Below are positions 16,613-25,537 of a stretch of 64,000 bases of DNA, piece by piece (positions within the stretch are counted from its first letter, which is position 1; each line of letters starts with the position of its first letter). A program made the position numbers and the translations under genes. The stretch comes from Planctomycetaceae bacterium. GTDB lineage: Bacteria > Planctomycetota > Planctomycetia > Planctomycetales > Planctomycetaceae. The notes beneath the pieces were generated by a model that saw only the letters and a program-made list of their open reading frames with translations, did no database searches and was not told the DNA's origin. The stretch lies in assembly GCA_015485495.1 (NCBI GenBank), contig WFTL01000034.1, forward strand, positions 1 to 64,000, read 5' to 3'.

Positions 16613-17407
16613 TCAGGATGACCACCACGGTGGTCGTTTTTCCAGAAAAGCGCGGATTCCTTCCTGGGCTTCCTGAGAATTCCGGCTGTCCAGGTGCTGC
16701 CGAACAGGATCGCAGTCTGAAGCATCAGTCGGCGTCCGTGCAGTGGTGTCCCGCAGCAGACGCTTTGTCTGTCGAATGGTTTCCGGAGCACCGGCGGTGA
16801 CGGCCTGAGCTGTCCGAAGCGTCTGTTCTGCCAGGGTCTGTTCGGTCACCACCCGTTCCACGAGTCCGATACGCTGCGCTGTGTGGGCGTCGACCGGCTG
16901 ACCGGTCAGGAACAGATCGTTCAGAGCACCGGCAGACAACCGCTGACGAACGACATCCAGAATGAGGGACGGAAGCAGGCCGCGGCGGGCTGCGGGAAAG
17001 GCGATGCGGGCGGAATCGGCTGCCAGGACGATGTCGCAGGCGGCCATCAGAGCCGCTCCTCCGGCCCACGCATCGCCGTGTACGGACGCGAGGAACACGA
17101 GCGGAGACTGGCGGATTTCCTGCAGCACGGCAGCCAGACTGCGGGCACTGCCGGCGGCTCGTTCCGGATCGGCCAGATCGGCCAGATCGGCCAGATCGAG
17201 GCCGGAACAGAAGCCGGGACCGGTCCCTTCCAGAACGACGACACGGCACGACGATGCGTGCCGCAGTGTCTGCAGCACCTGGAACAGGTGTTCCAGCAGG
17301 GAAGCCGACAGGGCGTTTCGCCGTTCCGGGCGGTTCAGAGTCACGGTATGCACGGCATCGGCGACCGCTGCGGTCCGAATCGAACGGGGAGCGGGTTCTG
17401 TCGACAT
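16613..17407 (-). CDS. Enoyl-CoA hydratase/isomerase family protein
   Basis: 264 residues, typical crotonase length. Crotonase features include TLNRPERRNALS, the first oxyanion-hole segment GFCSGLDLAD and the second, VHGDAWAGGAALMAACD. A threefold Leu-Ala-Asp repeat follows the first oxyanion segment. The two glutamates that hydrate enoyl-CoA are not obvious (GWAGGAA and PAARRGLLPS replace the usual sequence), so it may be an isomerase or hydrolase rather than a true hydratase. It is third in the FadI-FadJ operon, 114 bp after fadJ, and should act on acyl-CoA in the cytoplasm. Confidence 0.8.
   Translation of the reverse strand: MSTEPAPRSIRTAAVADAVHTVTLNRPERRNALSASLLEHLFQVLQTLRHASSCRVVVLEGTGPGFCSGLDLADLADLADPERAAGSARSLAAVLQEIRQSPLVFLASVHGDAWAGGAALMAACDIVLAADSARIAFPAARRGLLPSLILDVVRQRLSAGALNDLFLTGQPVDAHTAQRIGLVERVVTEQTLAEQTLRTAQAVTAGAPETIRQTKRLLRDTTARTPTDASDCDPVRQHLDSRNSQEAQEGIRAFLEKRPPWWSS
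17170..17200. repeat. 9-bp tandem repeat encoding Leu-Ala-Asp units
   Basis: GCCAGATCG is repeated three times in tandem within the enoyl-CoA hydratase gene, encoding DLADLADLAD. The period is a multiple of three, so expansion would keep frame. Confidence 0.75.
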
Positions 17408-17521
17408 CGATTCGGTTCCGGAAACAGTCGCCTGCGTCCTGTTCCGTCATGGCACCGTCTGCCGGCAGACTGACCGGCCGGCTGCGGCCGGCGAACCGAT
17501 CAACGGGACCGGGAGCGCGGT

Positions 17522-19645
17522 TCAGGAATAGAACGGACGATTCTGCGAGGCGCGTTCGACCAGAGACGGAGCCGGCGTGTATCTGGATCCGTGCTGCTGT
17601 TCCAGCCGTCTGAGCGTGTCCACGACGTGCTGCAGTCCCAGGGAATCCATGTATCGGAAGGGGCCGCCCAGGAACGGCGGGAATCCGATTCCGAAAACGG
17701 CTCCCAGATCGCCGTCTCGTGGACAGGCGACGGTGTCGTCTTCCAGACACAGAGCCGCTTCGTTGAGCATCATGAATACGCAGCGTTCGACGATCTGTTC
17801 GGCCGGCATATTGTTCTGGGGAGTGATGCCCAGTTCCGCGTACACGGTTTCGTCGATGGTGCGGCTGTTTTTCGGCTTGTCGTAAAGGTAGAAGCCTTTT
17901 CCGGACTTGCGGCCCAGGCGATTGCGTTCGATGAGTTTCTGCTGAGTTCCGGTTCCTTTCATACGGTCGCCGAAGGCTTCTTCGAGGATCGGCTGCACCT
18001 TGCTGCCGACATCGATTCCGACTTCGTCCAGCAGTTTGTAGGGGCCGACCGGAAAACCGAACTTCACCAGCGCCCGGTCGATGCTGTCGAAGGCGACTCC
18101 TTCCATGCCGCAGTCCATGGCCGCATTCATGTACGGAGCCAGAATCCGGTTCACATAGAAGCCGGCTCCGTCACGGACCACAATGACCGTTTTTCCCTGT
18201 TTGCGGCCGAAGTCCACCGCCGTGGCCACGGCCTGGTCGCCGGTTCCTTCGTGCCGGATGATTTCCAGCAGCGGCATTTTTTCGACGGGCGAAAAATAGT
18301 GCATCCCCAGAACATTGTGCGGCCGCTGTGCTTCAGCGGCGATGTCGCGGATGGGGATGGATGATGTGTTCGTGGCGAAGACGGTGTCTTCGTTGCCCAG
18401 AGCTTCGATATCGGCGACCATCTGTCGTTTGAGTTTCAGGTCTTCGAACACGGCTTCAATGATGAGTTCGCAGCGATCCATGCCGCTGTAATCGAGTGTT
18501 CCGCTGAGCCGATTGATCTGCTGTTTCGCCTGTTCCGAATTGAGGATTCGGCGTCGAACACGTTTGCGAAAGTACTCATCCACGTGCCGGTAGGCTCCCA
18601 GAATACCTTCCGGCCGAATGTCCTTCATGCGGACGCTGGTTTTGGCTTTGTCGATGGAAACGACGGCAATGCCGGCTCCCATGAGACCGCCGCCGAGGAT
18701 TCCCAGGCGGGTGACCGGCCGGGGCGACACGTCTCCCTCGACGAACGATTCCTTTTTCAGTTCGTTGGATGCGAAGTAGATGTTCATCAGCTGCTGTGCC
18801 TGAGGAGACACGCAGAGTCGGCCGAATTCCGTGGATTCGCGGTCCAGAGCCTGTGCCAGGGAGGAACTCAGAGATGCTTCGGCGACGTCCAGAATGGCCA
18901 GAGGAGCCGGATAGTTGCCCTGAGTGGTCTTGAGAACCTGCTGGCGGGCCTTTTTCAGGACGATTCCACGCAGTCCCGGCAGTCGGACGATGCGGTCCGA
19001 AAGACGCTGTTTTCGGTGCCGCCGGATGCCGCGGTCCATCAGCCGGCGGACGGCTTTGTGAGCGACGTCCTGAAGAATGCTGGCCGGGACGGCTTCATCG
19101 ATGAGGCCGGCTTTGAGTGCCCGGCGGGCGTTGAGCTGTTTTCCGGTGAGCAGCAGATCCAGGGCGGTCGGCAGGGCGACCAGACGCGGCACCAGCGTGG
19201 CTCCCCGTCCTCCTGGAAGCAGCCCCAGCATGACTTCGGGAAGGCCGATTTTCGTTTTGGGATCGTCCGAAGCGATGCGGTAGTGGCAGGCCAGAGCGAG
19301 TTCCAGACCGCCTCCCAGACAGGGGCCGTGAATGGCTGCCACGACAGGACGCGGGCTGTCCTGCATGCGGCTGAACAGGGCCTGGCCTTCGGCGGAAATC
19401 CGCTTGCCGTCTTCAGCGGTTTTCACGTCGTTGAGCATTTTGATGTCGGCACCGGCGACGAAACTGTTCGATTTGCCGCTGGTGATGATGATGCCCCGGA
19501 CGGACGCATCCTTTTCCAGTTCGGCCCACAGTTCGGCGAACTCATCAGCCAGAAGCTGGTTGAGGACATTCATCGTTTCATCGGGCACGTCGATCGAAAT
19601 CGTGGCGATGCCTTCGTCGTTGACAGTCCGGGTCAGTGCCTTCAT
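17522..19645 (-). CDS. fadJ: Fatty-acid oxidation complex alpha subunit FadJ-like
   Basis: 707 residues, full length for FadJ/FadB. The N-terminal crotonase domain has FVAGADIKML and the oxyanion segment GPCLGGGLELALACHYR, with the catalytic acid in LPEVMLGLLPGGRGAT. The 3-hydroxyacyl-CoA dehydrogenase part has the NAD fold LGILGGGLMGAGIAVVS, then NTSSIPIRDIA, GMHYFSPVEKMPLLEII and a C-terminal GPFRYMD block. It hydrates trans-2-enoyl-CoA and oxidises the 3-hydroxyacyl-CoA in beta-oxidation, in complex with the thiolase encoded 118 bp upstream. Confidence 0.92.
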   Translation of the reverse strand: MKALTRTVNDEGIATISIDVPDETMNVLNQLLADEFAELWAELEKDASVRGIIITSGKSNSFVAGADIKMLNDVKTAEDGKRISAEGQALFSRMQDSPRPVVAAIHGPCLGGGLELALACHYRIASDDPKTKIGLPEVMLGLLPGGRGATLVPRLVALPTALDLLLTGKQLNARRALKAGLIDEAVPASILQDVAHKAVRRLMDRGIRRHRKQRLSDRIVRLPGLRGIVLKKARQQVLKTTQGNYPAPLAILDVAEASLSSSLAQALDRESTEFGRLCVSPQAQQLMNIYFASNELKKESFVEGDVSPRPVTRLGILGGGLMGAGIAVVSIDKAKTSVRMKDIRPEGILGAYRHVDEYFRKRVRRRILNSEQAKQQINRLSGTLDYSGMDRCELIIEAVFEDLKLKRQMVADIEALGNEDTVFATNTSSIPIRDIAAEAQRPHNVLGMHYFSPVEKMPLLEIIRHEGTGDQAVATAVDFGRKQGKTVIVVRDGAGFYVNRILAPYMNAAMDCGMEGVAFDSIDRALVKFGFPVGPYKLLDEVGIDVGSKVQPILEEAFGDRMKGTGTQQKLIERNRLGRKSGKGFYLYDKPKNSRTIDETVYAELGITPQNNMPAEQIVERCVFMMLNEAALCLEDDTVACPRDGDLGAVFGIGFPPFLGGPFRYMDSLGLQHVVDTLRRLEQQHGSRYTPAPSLVERASQNRPFYS

Positions 19646-19763
19646 GGGTTTGCTCTCCCTTCAGGAGACAGTCAGGTGCCATGCGTTCGGAAGTGCGGCG
19701 ATGGCGGATTTCAGAGCCCCCGAATGGTGCGGCCGATGACAGATGGAAAGAAACAGGGGCCGG

Positions 19764-21056
19764 TCAGTCCGTTTCGACAATCATGGCGGCGCCCAGGCCG
19801 CCGGCGGCACAGGCGGTGGTCAGTCCGATTCCGCCGCCGCGTCGACTCAGTTCATGAATCGTCTGCGTGATGATGCGTGCGCCGGTGGCAGCGAACGGAT
19901 GTCCGTAAGCCAGAGATCCGCCAAGGACATTGAACCGGTCCATGTCGATTTCTCCGAGAACACGGGATCCGTTGAGAAACTCATCGGCGTATTTTCGGGA
20001 TGCGAAGGCTTTGATGTTGGCCAGTGTCTGAGCGGCGAAGGCTTCGTGCATGTCGATGAGCGTCAGATCGCTGAGTGTCATGCCGCAGCGTTCGAGAAGT
20101 TTCGCGGACACCTGAGTGGGGCCCATGAGCAGGTCGCGGTCCACGGTGTTGGCGGTGAACGCATACTGACGAATGTAGCCAATGGGCGTGTATCCGAGTG
20201 ATTTTGCGACTTCTTCCTTCATCAGCAGAACCGCAGACGCTCCATCGGTCAGCGGGGAACTGTTGGCCGCTGTGATGGTGCCGTACCGGCGATCGAAAAC
20301 GGGCTTCAGCCGCGACAGCTTTTCCAGGGAGGAATCGGCCCGGATGTTTTCGTCCCGCGCCAGCACATCGCGGTAGGGTTCTGCGAAGGCCATGGTGACT
20401 TCTTCGTTCAGTTTTCCTTCTTCCCAGGCCTGATGGGCCAGTCGGTGAGACCGGAGGGCGAATTCGTCCTGTTCCTCCCGGGAAATGCCGTGGTCTTTCG
20501 CCATCTGTTCGGCACTGTCGCCCATTCGCAGGCCGGTCGTGAATTCGGCAATGGCCGGCGGAACGGGAGCGAAATCTTTCGGCCTCATACTGCTGATGAT
20601 TTTCAGCCGTTCTCCCACGGATCGCGCTTTGCTCAGCCGGACGAACTTCTGCGCCATACGGTCGCTGAAGCCGATCGGCAGAACGCTGGACGAATCGGCT
20701 CCGCCGGCGATGCCCACCTCGATGTCGCCCAGACGAATCGCATTGCAGATTTCCGCGACCGACTGAAAACTGGTGGCGCAGGCGCGGGACACACTGTAGG
20801 CATCGCAGGTGACCGGCAGATCAGTCCCCAAAACGATTTCCCGCGCGATGTTCGGAGCCTTCGGCAGGACGACCACCTGACCGAATACAAGCCGATCGAT
20901 GCGGTGGCCTTCCACACCGGTGCGGGCCAGCAGATCACGCACCACCATGCGGCCCAGGTCGATCGCACTGACGGTGCGGTAATACGTTCCCTGGCGGGCA
21001 AACGGAATTCTCAGACCGGCCACAACGGCCACCCGGTCGTCCGACGGCATGATCAT
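19764..21056 (-). CDS. fadI: Acetyl-CoA C-acyltransferase (3-ketoacyl-CoA thiolase) FadI-like
   Basis: 430 residues. The nucleophilic Cys is in [15 protein letters not shown]. His is in [14 protein letters not shown], the second His in [16 protein letters not shown], and the second Cys in [13 protein letters not shown], so the thiolase catalytic set is complete. The size and sequence are of the FadI rather than FadA type. It cleaves 3-ketoacyl-CoA to acetyl-CoA and a shortened acyl-CoA, pairing with FadJ. It is the first gene of the operon and lies behind a palindrome-containing promoter. Met3 is an alternative start. Confidence 0.92.
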   Translation of the reverse strand: MIMPSDDRVAVVAGLRIPFARQGTYYRTVSAIDLGRMVVRDLLARTGVEGHRIDRLVFGQVVVLPKAPNIAREIVLGTDLPVTCDAYSVSRACATSFQSVAEICNAIRLGDIEVGIAGGADSSSVLPIGFSDRMAQKFVRLSKARSVGERLKIISSMRPKDFAPVPPAIAEFTTGLRMGDSAEQMAKDHGISREEQDEFALRSHRLAHQAWEEGKLNEEVTMAFAEPYRDVLARDENIRADSSLEKLSRLKPVFDRRYGTITAANSSPLTDGASAVLLMKEEVAKSLGYTPIGYIRQYAFTANTVDRDLLMGPTQVSAKLLERCGMTLSDLTLIDMHEAFAAQTLANIKAFASRKYADEFLNGSRVLGEIDMDRFNVLGGSLAYGHPFAATGARIITQTIHELSRRGGGIGLTTACAAGGLGAAMIVETD

Positions 21057-21131
21057 CGGTCAGTTCCCCCCTGACAGAACACGAAGACGTTCCACGGGAC
21101 ATCCTGCCATTCCGCACCGGAACACATCGAC

Positions 21132-21156
21132 AGAATAACATGACCGACCGGTCGGT
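21132..21156 (-). promoter_or_regulatory. Extended -10 promoter with palindromic operator upstream of fadI
   Basis: On the minus strand an extended -10 (TG-T-TATTCT, hexamer at 21132-21137) would start transcription near 21125, about 70 nt before fadI. A perfect 14-bp palindrome, ACCGACCGGTCGGT at 21143-21156, fills the space just upstream of the -10. This layout and sequence style fit a TetR-family repressor site, as known for fatty-acid regulators. The regulator itself is not in the window. Confidence 0.6.
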
Positions 21157-21317
21157 TTCCTGCCGTGAACAGAACAAAACGGCCGATTCCCTGAGACGCG
21201 AAAGGGGCCGTCCGGGGCCGGCAGAATGGGGAGAATTCCGCATCCTGCCGTCCGTCGGAGGCGGATCCGGATCGGCGGGAGGGGCCCGGATTCGATGCTG
21301 ATGGACTTCCGCGACTG

Positions 21318-21962
21318 TCAGGACCGGCGGCGGCACTGACGAACGAAGGCCCGGATTTTTTCTTCCGATTTGATCCCAGGCGCAGATTCCACGCCGCTGG
21401 CCGTGTCGACTCCCCAGGGCCGGACTGCTGCGATCAGAGATCCGACATTATCGGGGGTGAGTCCGCCGGCGAGGATCAGCGGGAGCCGGTCGTTCGGTCG
21501 TTGTGCAAGCAGACCAGGGTCGACCGTCTTCCCGGTTCCTCCATACTGGCCGGGAACAAGTGCATCCACCAGGATGGCTCGAACGGGAACGTCCTTCAGC
21601 CGTTCCATCGCTTCGGTCAGTGCGTGCGGCTGTCCGCCCGGACGCACGGCCTGAATCACCGACACATCCGGGTGCCGGTCTCGCAGGTGGCGGATCTCAT
21701 CAGCGGATTCGTTTCCGTGGAACTGCACAGTCGACAGACCGACGTCACGGATGGCCCGGTCGATGGTGGAAGCGGGCGCATTGACGAAGACGCCGACGAT
21801 TTCCAGTCTGGAACGAATGGGTTCGGCCAGGCAGGCTGCCGTGTCAATGGTCACGGATCGCGGAGACGGCTCATAGAAGTTGAATCCGATCGCGTCGGCT
21901 CCGGCTTCGACGACTGCCAGGGCATCTTCCGGACGGGTGACACCGCAGATCTTGATCCACAT
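21318..21962 (-). CDS. trpF: Phosphoribosylanthranilate isomerase TrpF
   Basis: 214 residues, normal length. MWIKICGVTRPEDALA is the typical start, with the catalytic Cys7 in KICG. GADAIGFNFYEPSPRSV, TVQFHGNE, ILVDA and the phosphate-binding LAGGLTPDNV and GVDTASGVES follow, with the catalytic Asp in LVDA. It converts phosphoribosylanthranilate to CdRP in tryptophan synthesis. It stands alone, without other trp genes. The start at 21962 is firm because the frame upstream is unrelated. Confidence 0.95.
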   Translation of the reverse strand: MWIKICGVTRPEDALAVVEAGADAIGFNFYEPSPRSVTIDTAACLAEPIRSRLEIVGVFVNAPASTIDRAIRDVGLSTVQFHGNESADEIRHLRDRHPDVSVIQAVRPGGQPHALTEAMERLKDVPVRAILVDALVPGQYGGTGKTVDPGLLAQRPNDRLPLILAGGLTPDNVGSLIAAVRPWGVDTASGVESAPGIKSEEKIRAFVRQCRRRS

Positions 21963-22279
21963 CGGACCGATTTCCTGTTGTCGGATGGCGTACGGTCGAA
22001 AGAGGCTGGTTCCGGTCCGTTCGGGCCCGGCAGCCGGGCGGAGTCTTTTTCCGGACCGATTTCCCGTGTCGACGGGACTCGATATCCTGCCGGAATCCAG
22101 AGCGGAAATCCACGAACAGCCGCATGTCCGTTTCCTGAGAAGCGGGGTGCGATCGGGACGTCTGGTGCATTCCGGAATGCCGCACGAAACGGCCGGTTCG
22201 GCTGGACAGGATCGTTCGGTCGTTCGGAAGATGGCGACAGCCGGGAGAGCGGAACAACGGAAATCGGAAGAGGACGGGA
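21963..22279. other. 317-bp divergent intergenic region between trpF and trkA
   Basis: It must hold promoters for both genes. A short inverted repeat (TCCCGT-GTCG-ACGGGA, near 22062-22077) is visible. No strong -35/-10 pair could be chosen with confidence and no small ORF is supported. Confidence 0.4.
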
Positions 22280-23620
22280 ATGAACATTGTGGTGCTGGGG
22301 GCCGGCACGGTCGGTCAGTCGACTGCGGAACTGCTGTGTGCGCGGGGACTGAATGTCTGCGTTGTGGATGAACAGCCCGACGTGCTGCGGCGCGTGGAAG
22401 AACGTTTCGATGTGCAGACGGTCTGCGGTTCGGCGATCGATGCATCCACTCTGTTTCAGGCCGGAGTGCTGAGTGCGGATCTGTGTCTGGCGGTGACCAG
22501 TCGCGATGAGGTCAATCTGATCAGTGCCAGCGTGGCCCGGGAAATGGGAGCGTCCCGGAGCGTGGCTCGGGTGTTCAATCCGATTCTCAGAGACCGAAAC
22601 ACGTTCGATTACCAGCGGCATTTTTCCGTTGATCGTCTCATCAGCCTGGAACAACTGACCGCTCTGGAACTGGCCCGGCACATCCGCAGCACGTCGGTGG
22701 TCACGGTGGAGACGTTTATGCGGGGAGGCGTTGAGGTCCAGGGGATTCCGGTCGGTGCCCGGGCGAAGGCGATCGGTGTCCCGCTTCAGGAACTGAAGCT
22801 GCCCAGAGCCGTTCGTGTCGGCGTCATCACCCGGCGCGATGAATCTTTCATCCCCGCCGCGTCTGATGCCGTCCAGGCAGACGATCACGTGACACTCATT
22901 GGAAACCACGAAGATCTCCAGAAGGCAGTCGGCCTGTTCGAGGGGCGGCTGGCGCCGGGGCCGCGTGTGATCATCGCCGGCGGCGGGGAAACGGGGCTGA
23001 ATCTGGCCCGGCTGCTGAAAGACACGCGCTGCCGTGTCACGGTGCTGGAATCCGATGCGGATCGGTCGGAGCTGATCGCCGAACGTCTTCCACACTGCAC
23101 GGTGCTCAGAGCCGATGTGAAAAGCCGGGCCGATCTGGAAGAAGCCCGGGTTGGATCGGCCGAACTGTTCGTTGCCTGTACAGGGCACGACGAGGAAAAC
23201 ATCGTCTGCGGGGTGGAAGCGAAGGAACTGGGCTGTGGGCGTCTGCTGACGATTGTTCGCAGTCCCGACTATGCCAATGTGCTGCAGCGGCTGGGAGTCG
23301 ATGTAGCCGTCAGTCCGCGACAGGCGATGGCCCGGCAGATCATCGGACTCATTTCCCGGGGGCCCATTCGGGAACGATCGCCGGTTGCGGGAGATTCCGC
23401 GGAAGTGTGGGAAGTGGAAGTGCGGGCCGGCGCAGCGGCCACGCAGGCTCCCCTGCGGGATCTTCCGCTGACCGGATGTCTGGTCGCGGCCATCGAACGC
23501 GACGAATTCGTCAAGGTGCCGGGGGCCGACGATCGGCTGGAACCTGGAGACACGGTGGTTCTGCTGGTCCACAAAGCAGTCGAATCGAAGGTGTACGGTC
23601 TGTTCGACCCGTCTGCCTGA
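22280..23620 (+). CDS. trkA: Trk system potassium uptake regulatory subunit TrkA
   Basis: 446 residues. Two Rossmann-type RCK domains, starting MNIVVLGAGTVGQS and VIIAGGGETGLNL, each with an acidic ribose-binding end of the second strand, are followed by TrkA-C domains (GVEVQGIPVG and the final part around 360-440). TrkA binds NAD(H)/ATP on the inner face of the K+ channel subunit TrkH/TrkG and gates it. No trkH/trkG is in this window. The 3' end converges on csrA with a perfect stem-loop between. Confidence 0.92.
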   Translation: MNIVVLGAGTVGQSTAELLCARGLNVCVVDEQPDVLRRVEERFDVQTVCGSAIDASTLFQAGVLSADLCLAVTSRDEVNLISASVAREMGASRSVARVFNPILRDRNTFDYQRHFSVDRLISLEQLTALELARHIRSTSVVTVETFMRGGVEVQGIPVGARAKAIGVPLQELKLPRAVRVGVITRRDESFIPAASDAVQADDHVTLIGNHEDLQKAVGLFEGRLAPGPRVIIAGGGETGLNLARLLKDTRCRVTVLESDADRSELIAERLPHCTVLRADVKSRADLEEARVGSAELFVACTGHDEENIVCGVEAKELGCGRLLTIVRSPDYANVLQRLGVDVAVSPRQAMARQIIGLISRGPIRERSPVAGDSAEVWEVEVRAGAAATQAPLRDLPLTGCLVAAIERDEFVKVPGADDRLEPGDTVVLLVHKAVESKVYGLFDPSA

Positions 23621-23645
23621 CCACGCAGGAGGTGATTTTCCGGAT

Positions 23646-23675
23646 CCTCCGGCGGCCCTGCAGGACCGCCGGAGG
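23646..23675. terminator. Stem-loop between convergent trkA and csrA
   Basis: A perfect 10-bp stem, CCTCCGGCGG (23646-23655) with CCGCCGGAGG (23666-23675), encloses a 10-nt loop. It lies 26 bp after trkA and 58 bp after csrA. Neither strand has a T-tract, so it may be a Rho-assisted or mRNA-stabilising structure rather than a classical terminator. Confidence 0.45.
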
Positions 23676-23732
23676 GACAGTGCAGGAGAACGAATCCGCA
23701 GAACACAGCGCGGGACGTTCCGTGCGGGACGC

Positions 23733-23927
23733 TCAGCCGGGGGCGCCCGCCCGGTTCTCCTTCATTTCCCGCTGAATGGCATCGTAGACTTCTTCGCGGT
23801 GAACTGAAATGTCGCGTGGGGCATCGATGCCGATGCGCACCTTGTCGCCTCGAACATCCACAACCGTGATGCGAATCGAATCTCCGATGACGATCGTCTG
23901 GTCACGCTGTCTCGAAAGAACCAGCAT
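23733..23927 (-). CDS. csrA: Carbon storage regulator CsrA
   Basis: 64 residues, complete. MLVLSRQRDQTIVIGDSI and the second RNA-binding segment APRDISVHREEVYDAIQ match CsrA, including the conserved Arg after HREEVY. CsrA is a dimeric RNA-binding protein that binds GGA motifs near ribosome-binding sites and controls translation. A perfect GGAGGT lies 8-10 bases before the start at 23927, which fixes it against a 47-codon upstream extension of the frame. Confidence 0.95.
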   Translation of the reverse strand: MLVLSRQRDQTIVIGDSIRITVVDVRGDKVRIGIDAPRDISVHREEVYDAIQREMKENRAGAPG

Positions 23928-24496
23928 TGCAATGGTACCTCCATGAGCACCTGCGACGGGGCACAGGTGGGTGATCTGTTGTGCTGTGGGCCGATCAGCG
24001 GCGGGTGCCGCGACGGCAGCGGGCCAGGGAAAACCGATGCCCGCGAATTTCCTGATGTTCCTGTCCATCGTCGATTCACACTGTGTGCGTCACCTGGACC
24101 GGGCAGTTTATGGCCGTTGCCGCAGTCTGACGTCGAGTGTGCGGATTGTACGGGCTCTATGGAGTCCGTTTTCGTTTCGGAGGAAACGCGAATCGGACGC
24201 TGTGGGATCGCGGGTCAGGGGGCGTTTTCAACGGGCTCATCAGGAATGGTTTCCGACCGGAGGGCGGACAGGCGCACCGGATTTTGCGGTCAACCGGCAC
24301 AGTTCGGCCACTCCGGATCGTTTCTCCGGCATCCGATTTGTGCGGACCAGGTTTTTTATTGTGATTCGGCACAACTCGCCGATAGACTCCATGGACTACG
24401 GTGTCTGTTGTGCGGGCGTGTTCCCGTCTGCTCCGGCTGCTCGCGAACCGCCGGGCGGAACAGCGCTGTCGTTTGGTTTTTCAGGAGCGGAAGGAC
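23928..24496. other. 569-bp divergent intergenic region between csrA and the Gly-rich secreted gene
   Basis: Contains the promoter described at 24359-24386 and, on the other strand, the csrA leader. Plus-strand frames cross the region but have no SD and no recognised motif. I see no RNA gene. Confidence 0.4.
24359..24386 (+). promoter_or_regulatory. Promoter of the Gly-rich secreted protein gene
   Basis: TTGTGA at 24359-24364, a 16-bp spacer, GATAGA at 24381-24386, preceded by a T-rich stretch. Expected start near 24393, giving a leader of about 104 nt. Confidence 0.4.
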
Positions 24497-25363
24497 ATGC
24501 GGTTGACTCATTCATCCGGCCCGATTCGGCGCTGTGTTGTCGGAATTCTCACTGTGACGGCTGTTGCGGCGGCTGCCGCTCCTGAAGTGTCCGCGGCTAA
24601 GAAGCTTCGAACGCGGGCCATCACGCGTCCGACGTTCGATCCGTCGGCTGAACGGGTGGACCTGTTCGAAGGCATGAAAAGCGGCCGGCTGGAAGCACGT
24701 GTGATTGCACGCGATTCTCTGGGCGGTGCCTTTCAGGTGACGAACCTCACCTCGAAACCTCTGACGGTTGAGCTGCCGGAAGCCTTCGTGGCCGTCCAGG
24801 TCAATCGGCAGATTCTGGGGGCGCAGGGCGGGTTGACTGGTGGTGGTGGATTCGGTGGCCGCGGGACACAGACGACCGGCGGCGGTGTCGGCGGTGTCGG
24901 AGGGGCAGCCGGCGGGGCGGCTGGAGGTCAGGGACAGGGATTTTTCTCAGTTCCACCTGAGCGGACAGTCAGTCTGCCATACCACTCGGTGTGTCTCGAA
25001 CATGGAAAAAAGGAGCCGAATTCCCGTGTTCGTTACACCGTCATGCCGGTGGACGCATTTTCCGCCGATCCGGTGCTTTATGAACTGCTGACGGTGGTGG
25101 CCCGTGGCCGTGTGGACACTCAGACAGCTCAGGCAGCCGCCTGGCACGTGGCCAGCGACATGAGCTGGACGGAGCTGCTCAGAAAGGTCCGGCGGACGCG
25201 CGGCCGATCTGTGCCATACTTCGATCCGCAGAGGGTGCGTCAGGCGGAACTGCTGGTGGCGACCGCCAGAGGGCGGGTGCGTGAAAAGGCGGCCGATCTT
25301 CCGGAAAACGATTCATCGGAATCAACGGACGGAATTCCCCTTCGCAGCCGCGTTGTCCGGTAG
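24497..25363 (+). CDS. Secreted protein with glycine-rich insert, hypothetical
   Basis: 288 residues. A signal peptide (VVGILTVTAVAAAAAPEVSA) is followed by a folded-looking part (about 30-105, with GAFQVTNLTSKPLTVELPEAFVAVQV, reminiscent of a beta-sandwich). A glycine-rich low-complexity stretch follows (about 115-152, GGG/GG/AAGG repeats), then a second part with YELLTVVARGRVDTQTAQAAAWH that looks helical. I know this type from planctomycete genomes as a conserved hypothetical, without function. Start 24497 gives the signal peptide, with purine-rich GGAAGGA just upstream. Confidence 0.65.
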   Translation: MRLTHSSGPIRRCVVGILTVTAVAAAAAPEVSAAKKLRTRAITRPTFDPSAERVDLFEGMKSGRLEARVIARDSLGGAFQVTNLTSKPLTVELPEAFVAVQVNRQILGAQGGLTGGGGFGGRGTQTTGGGVGGVGGAAGGAAGGQGQGFFSVPPERTVSLPYHSVCLEHGKKEPNSRVRYTVMPVDAFSADPVLYELLTVVARGRVDTQTAQAAAWHVASDMSWTELLRKVRRTRGRSVPYFDPQRVRQAELLVATARGRVREKAADLPENDSSESTDGIPLRSRVVR

Positions 25364-25537
25364 AGCGGTCCGGCCGGGAGCAGCCGGTCAGAAGCAGCCG
25401 CGTCCCCGGGGGCAGTCCAGTGTCCGGGAAAGATGGAGATTGGGCCGGCAATTGTCAGGAAATCCGCAGGCGCGCCGATATGCTTCGCGGCTAAGTCTTT
25501 GTTTGTCAGGGAATGTCAGACACGGCTGCGCCGCTTC

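Noticed and set aside
17170-17200. Repeat array that might suggest CRISPR
   Set aside because: Nine-base units without spacers inside a reading frame; no cas genes in the window.
21963-22445. Upstream extension of trpF
   Set aside because: MWIKICGVTR is the canonical TrpF start; the upstream codons do not resemble any domain and cross the divergent promoter region.
23928-24068. 47-codon upstream extension of csrA
   Set aside because: The consensus GGAGGT lies directly before the internal ATG at 23927, and the product from there is exactly CsrA-sized.
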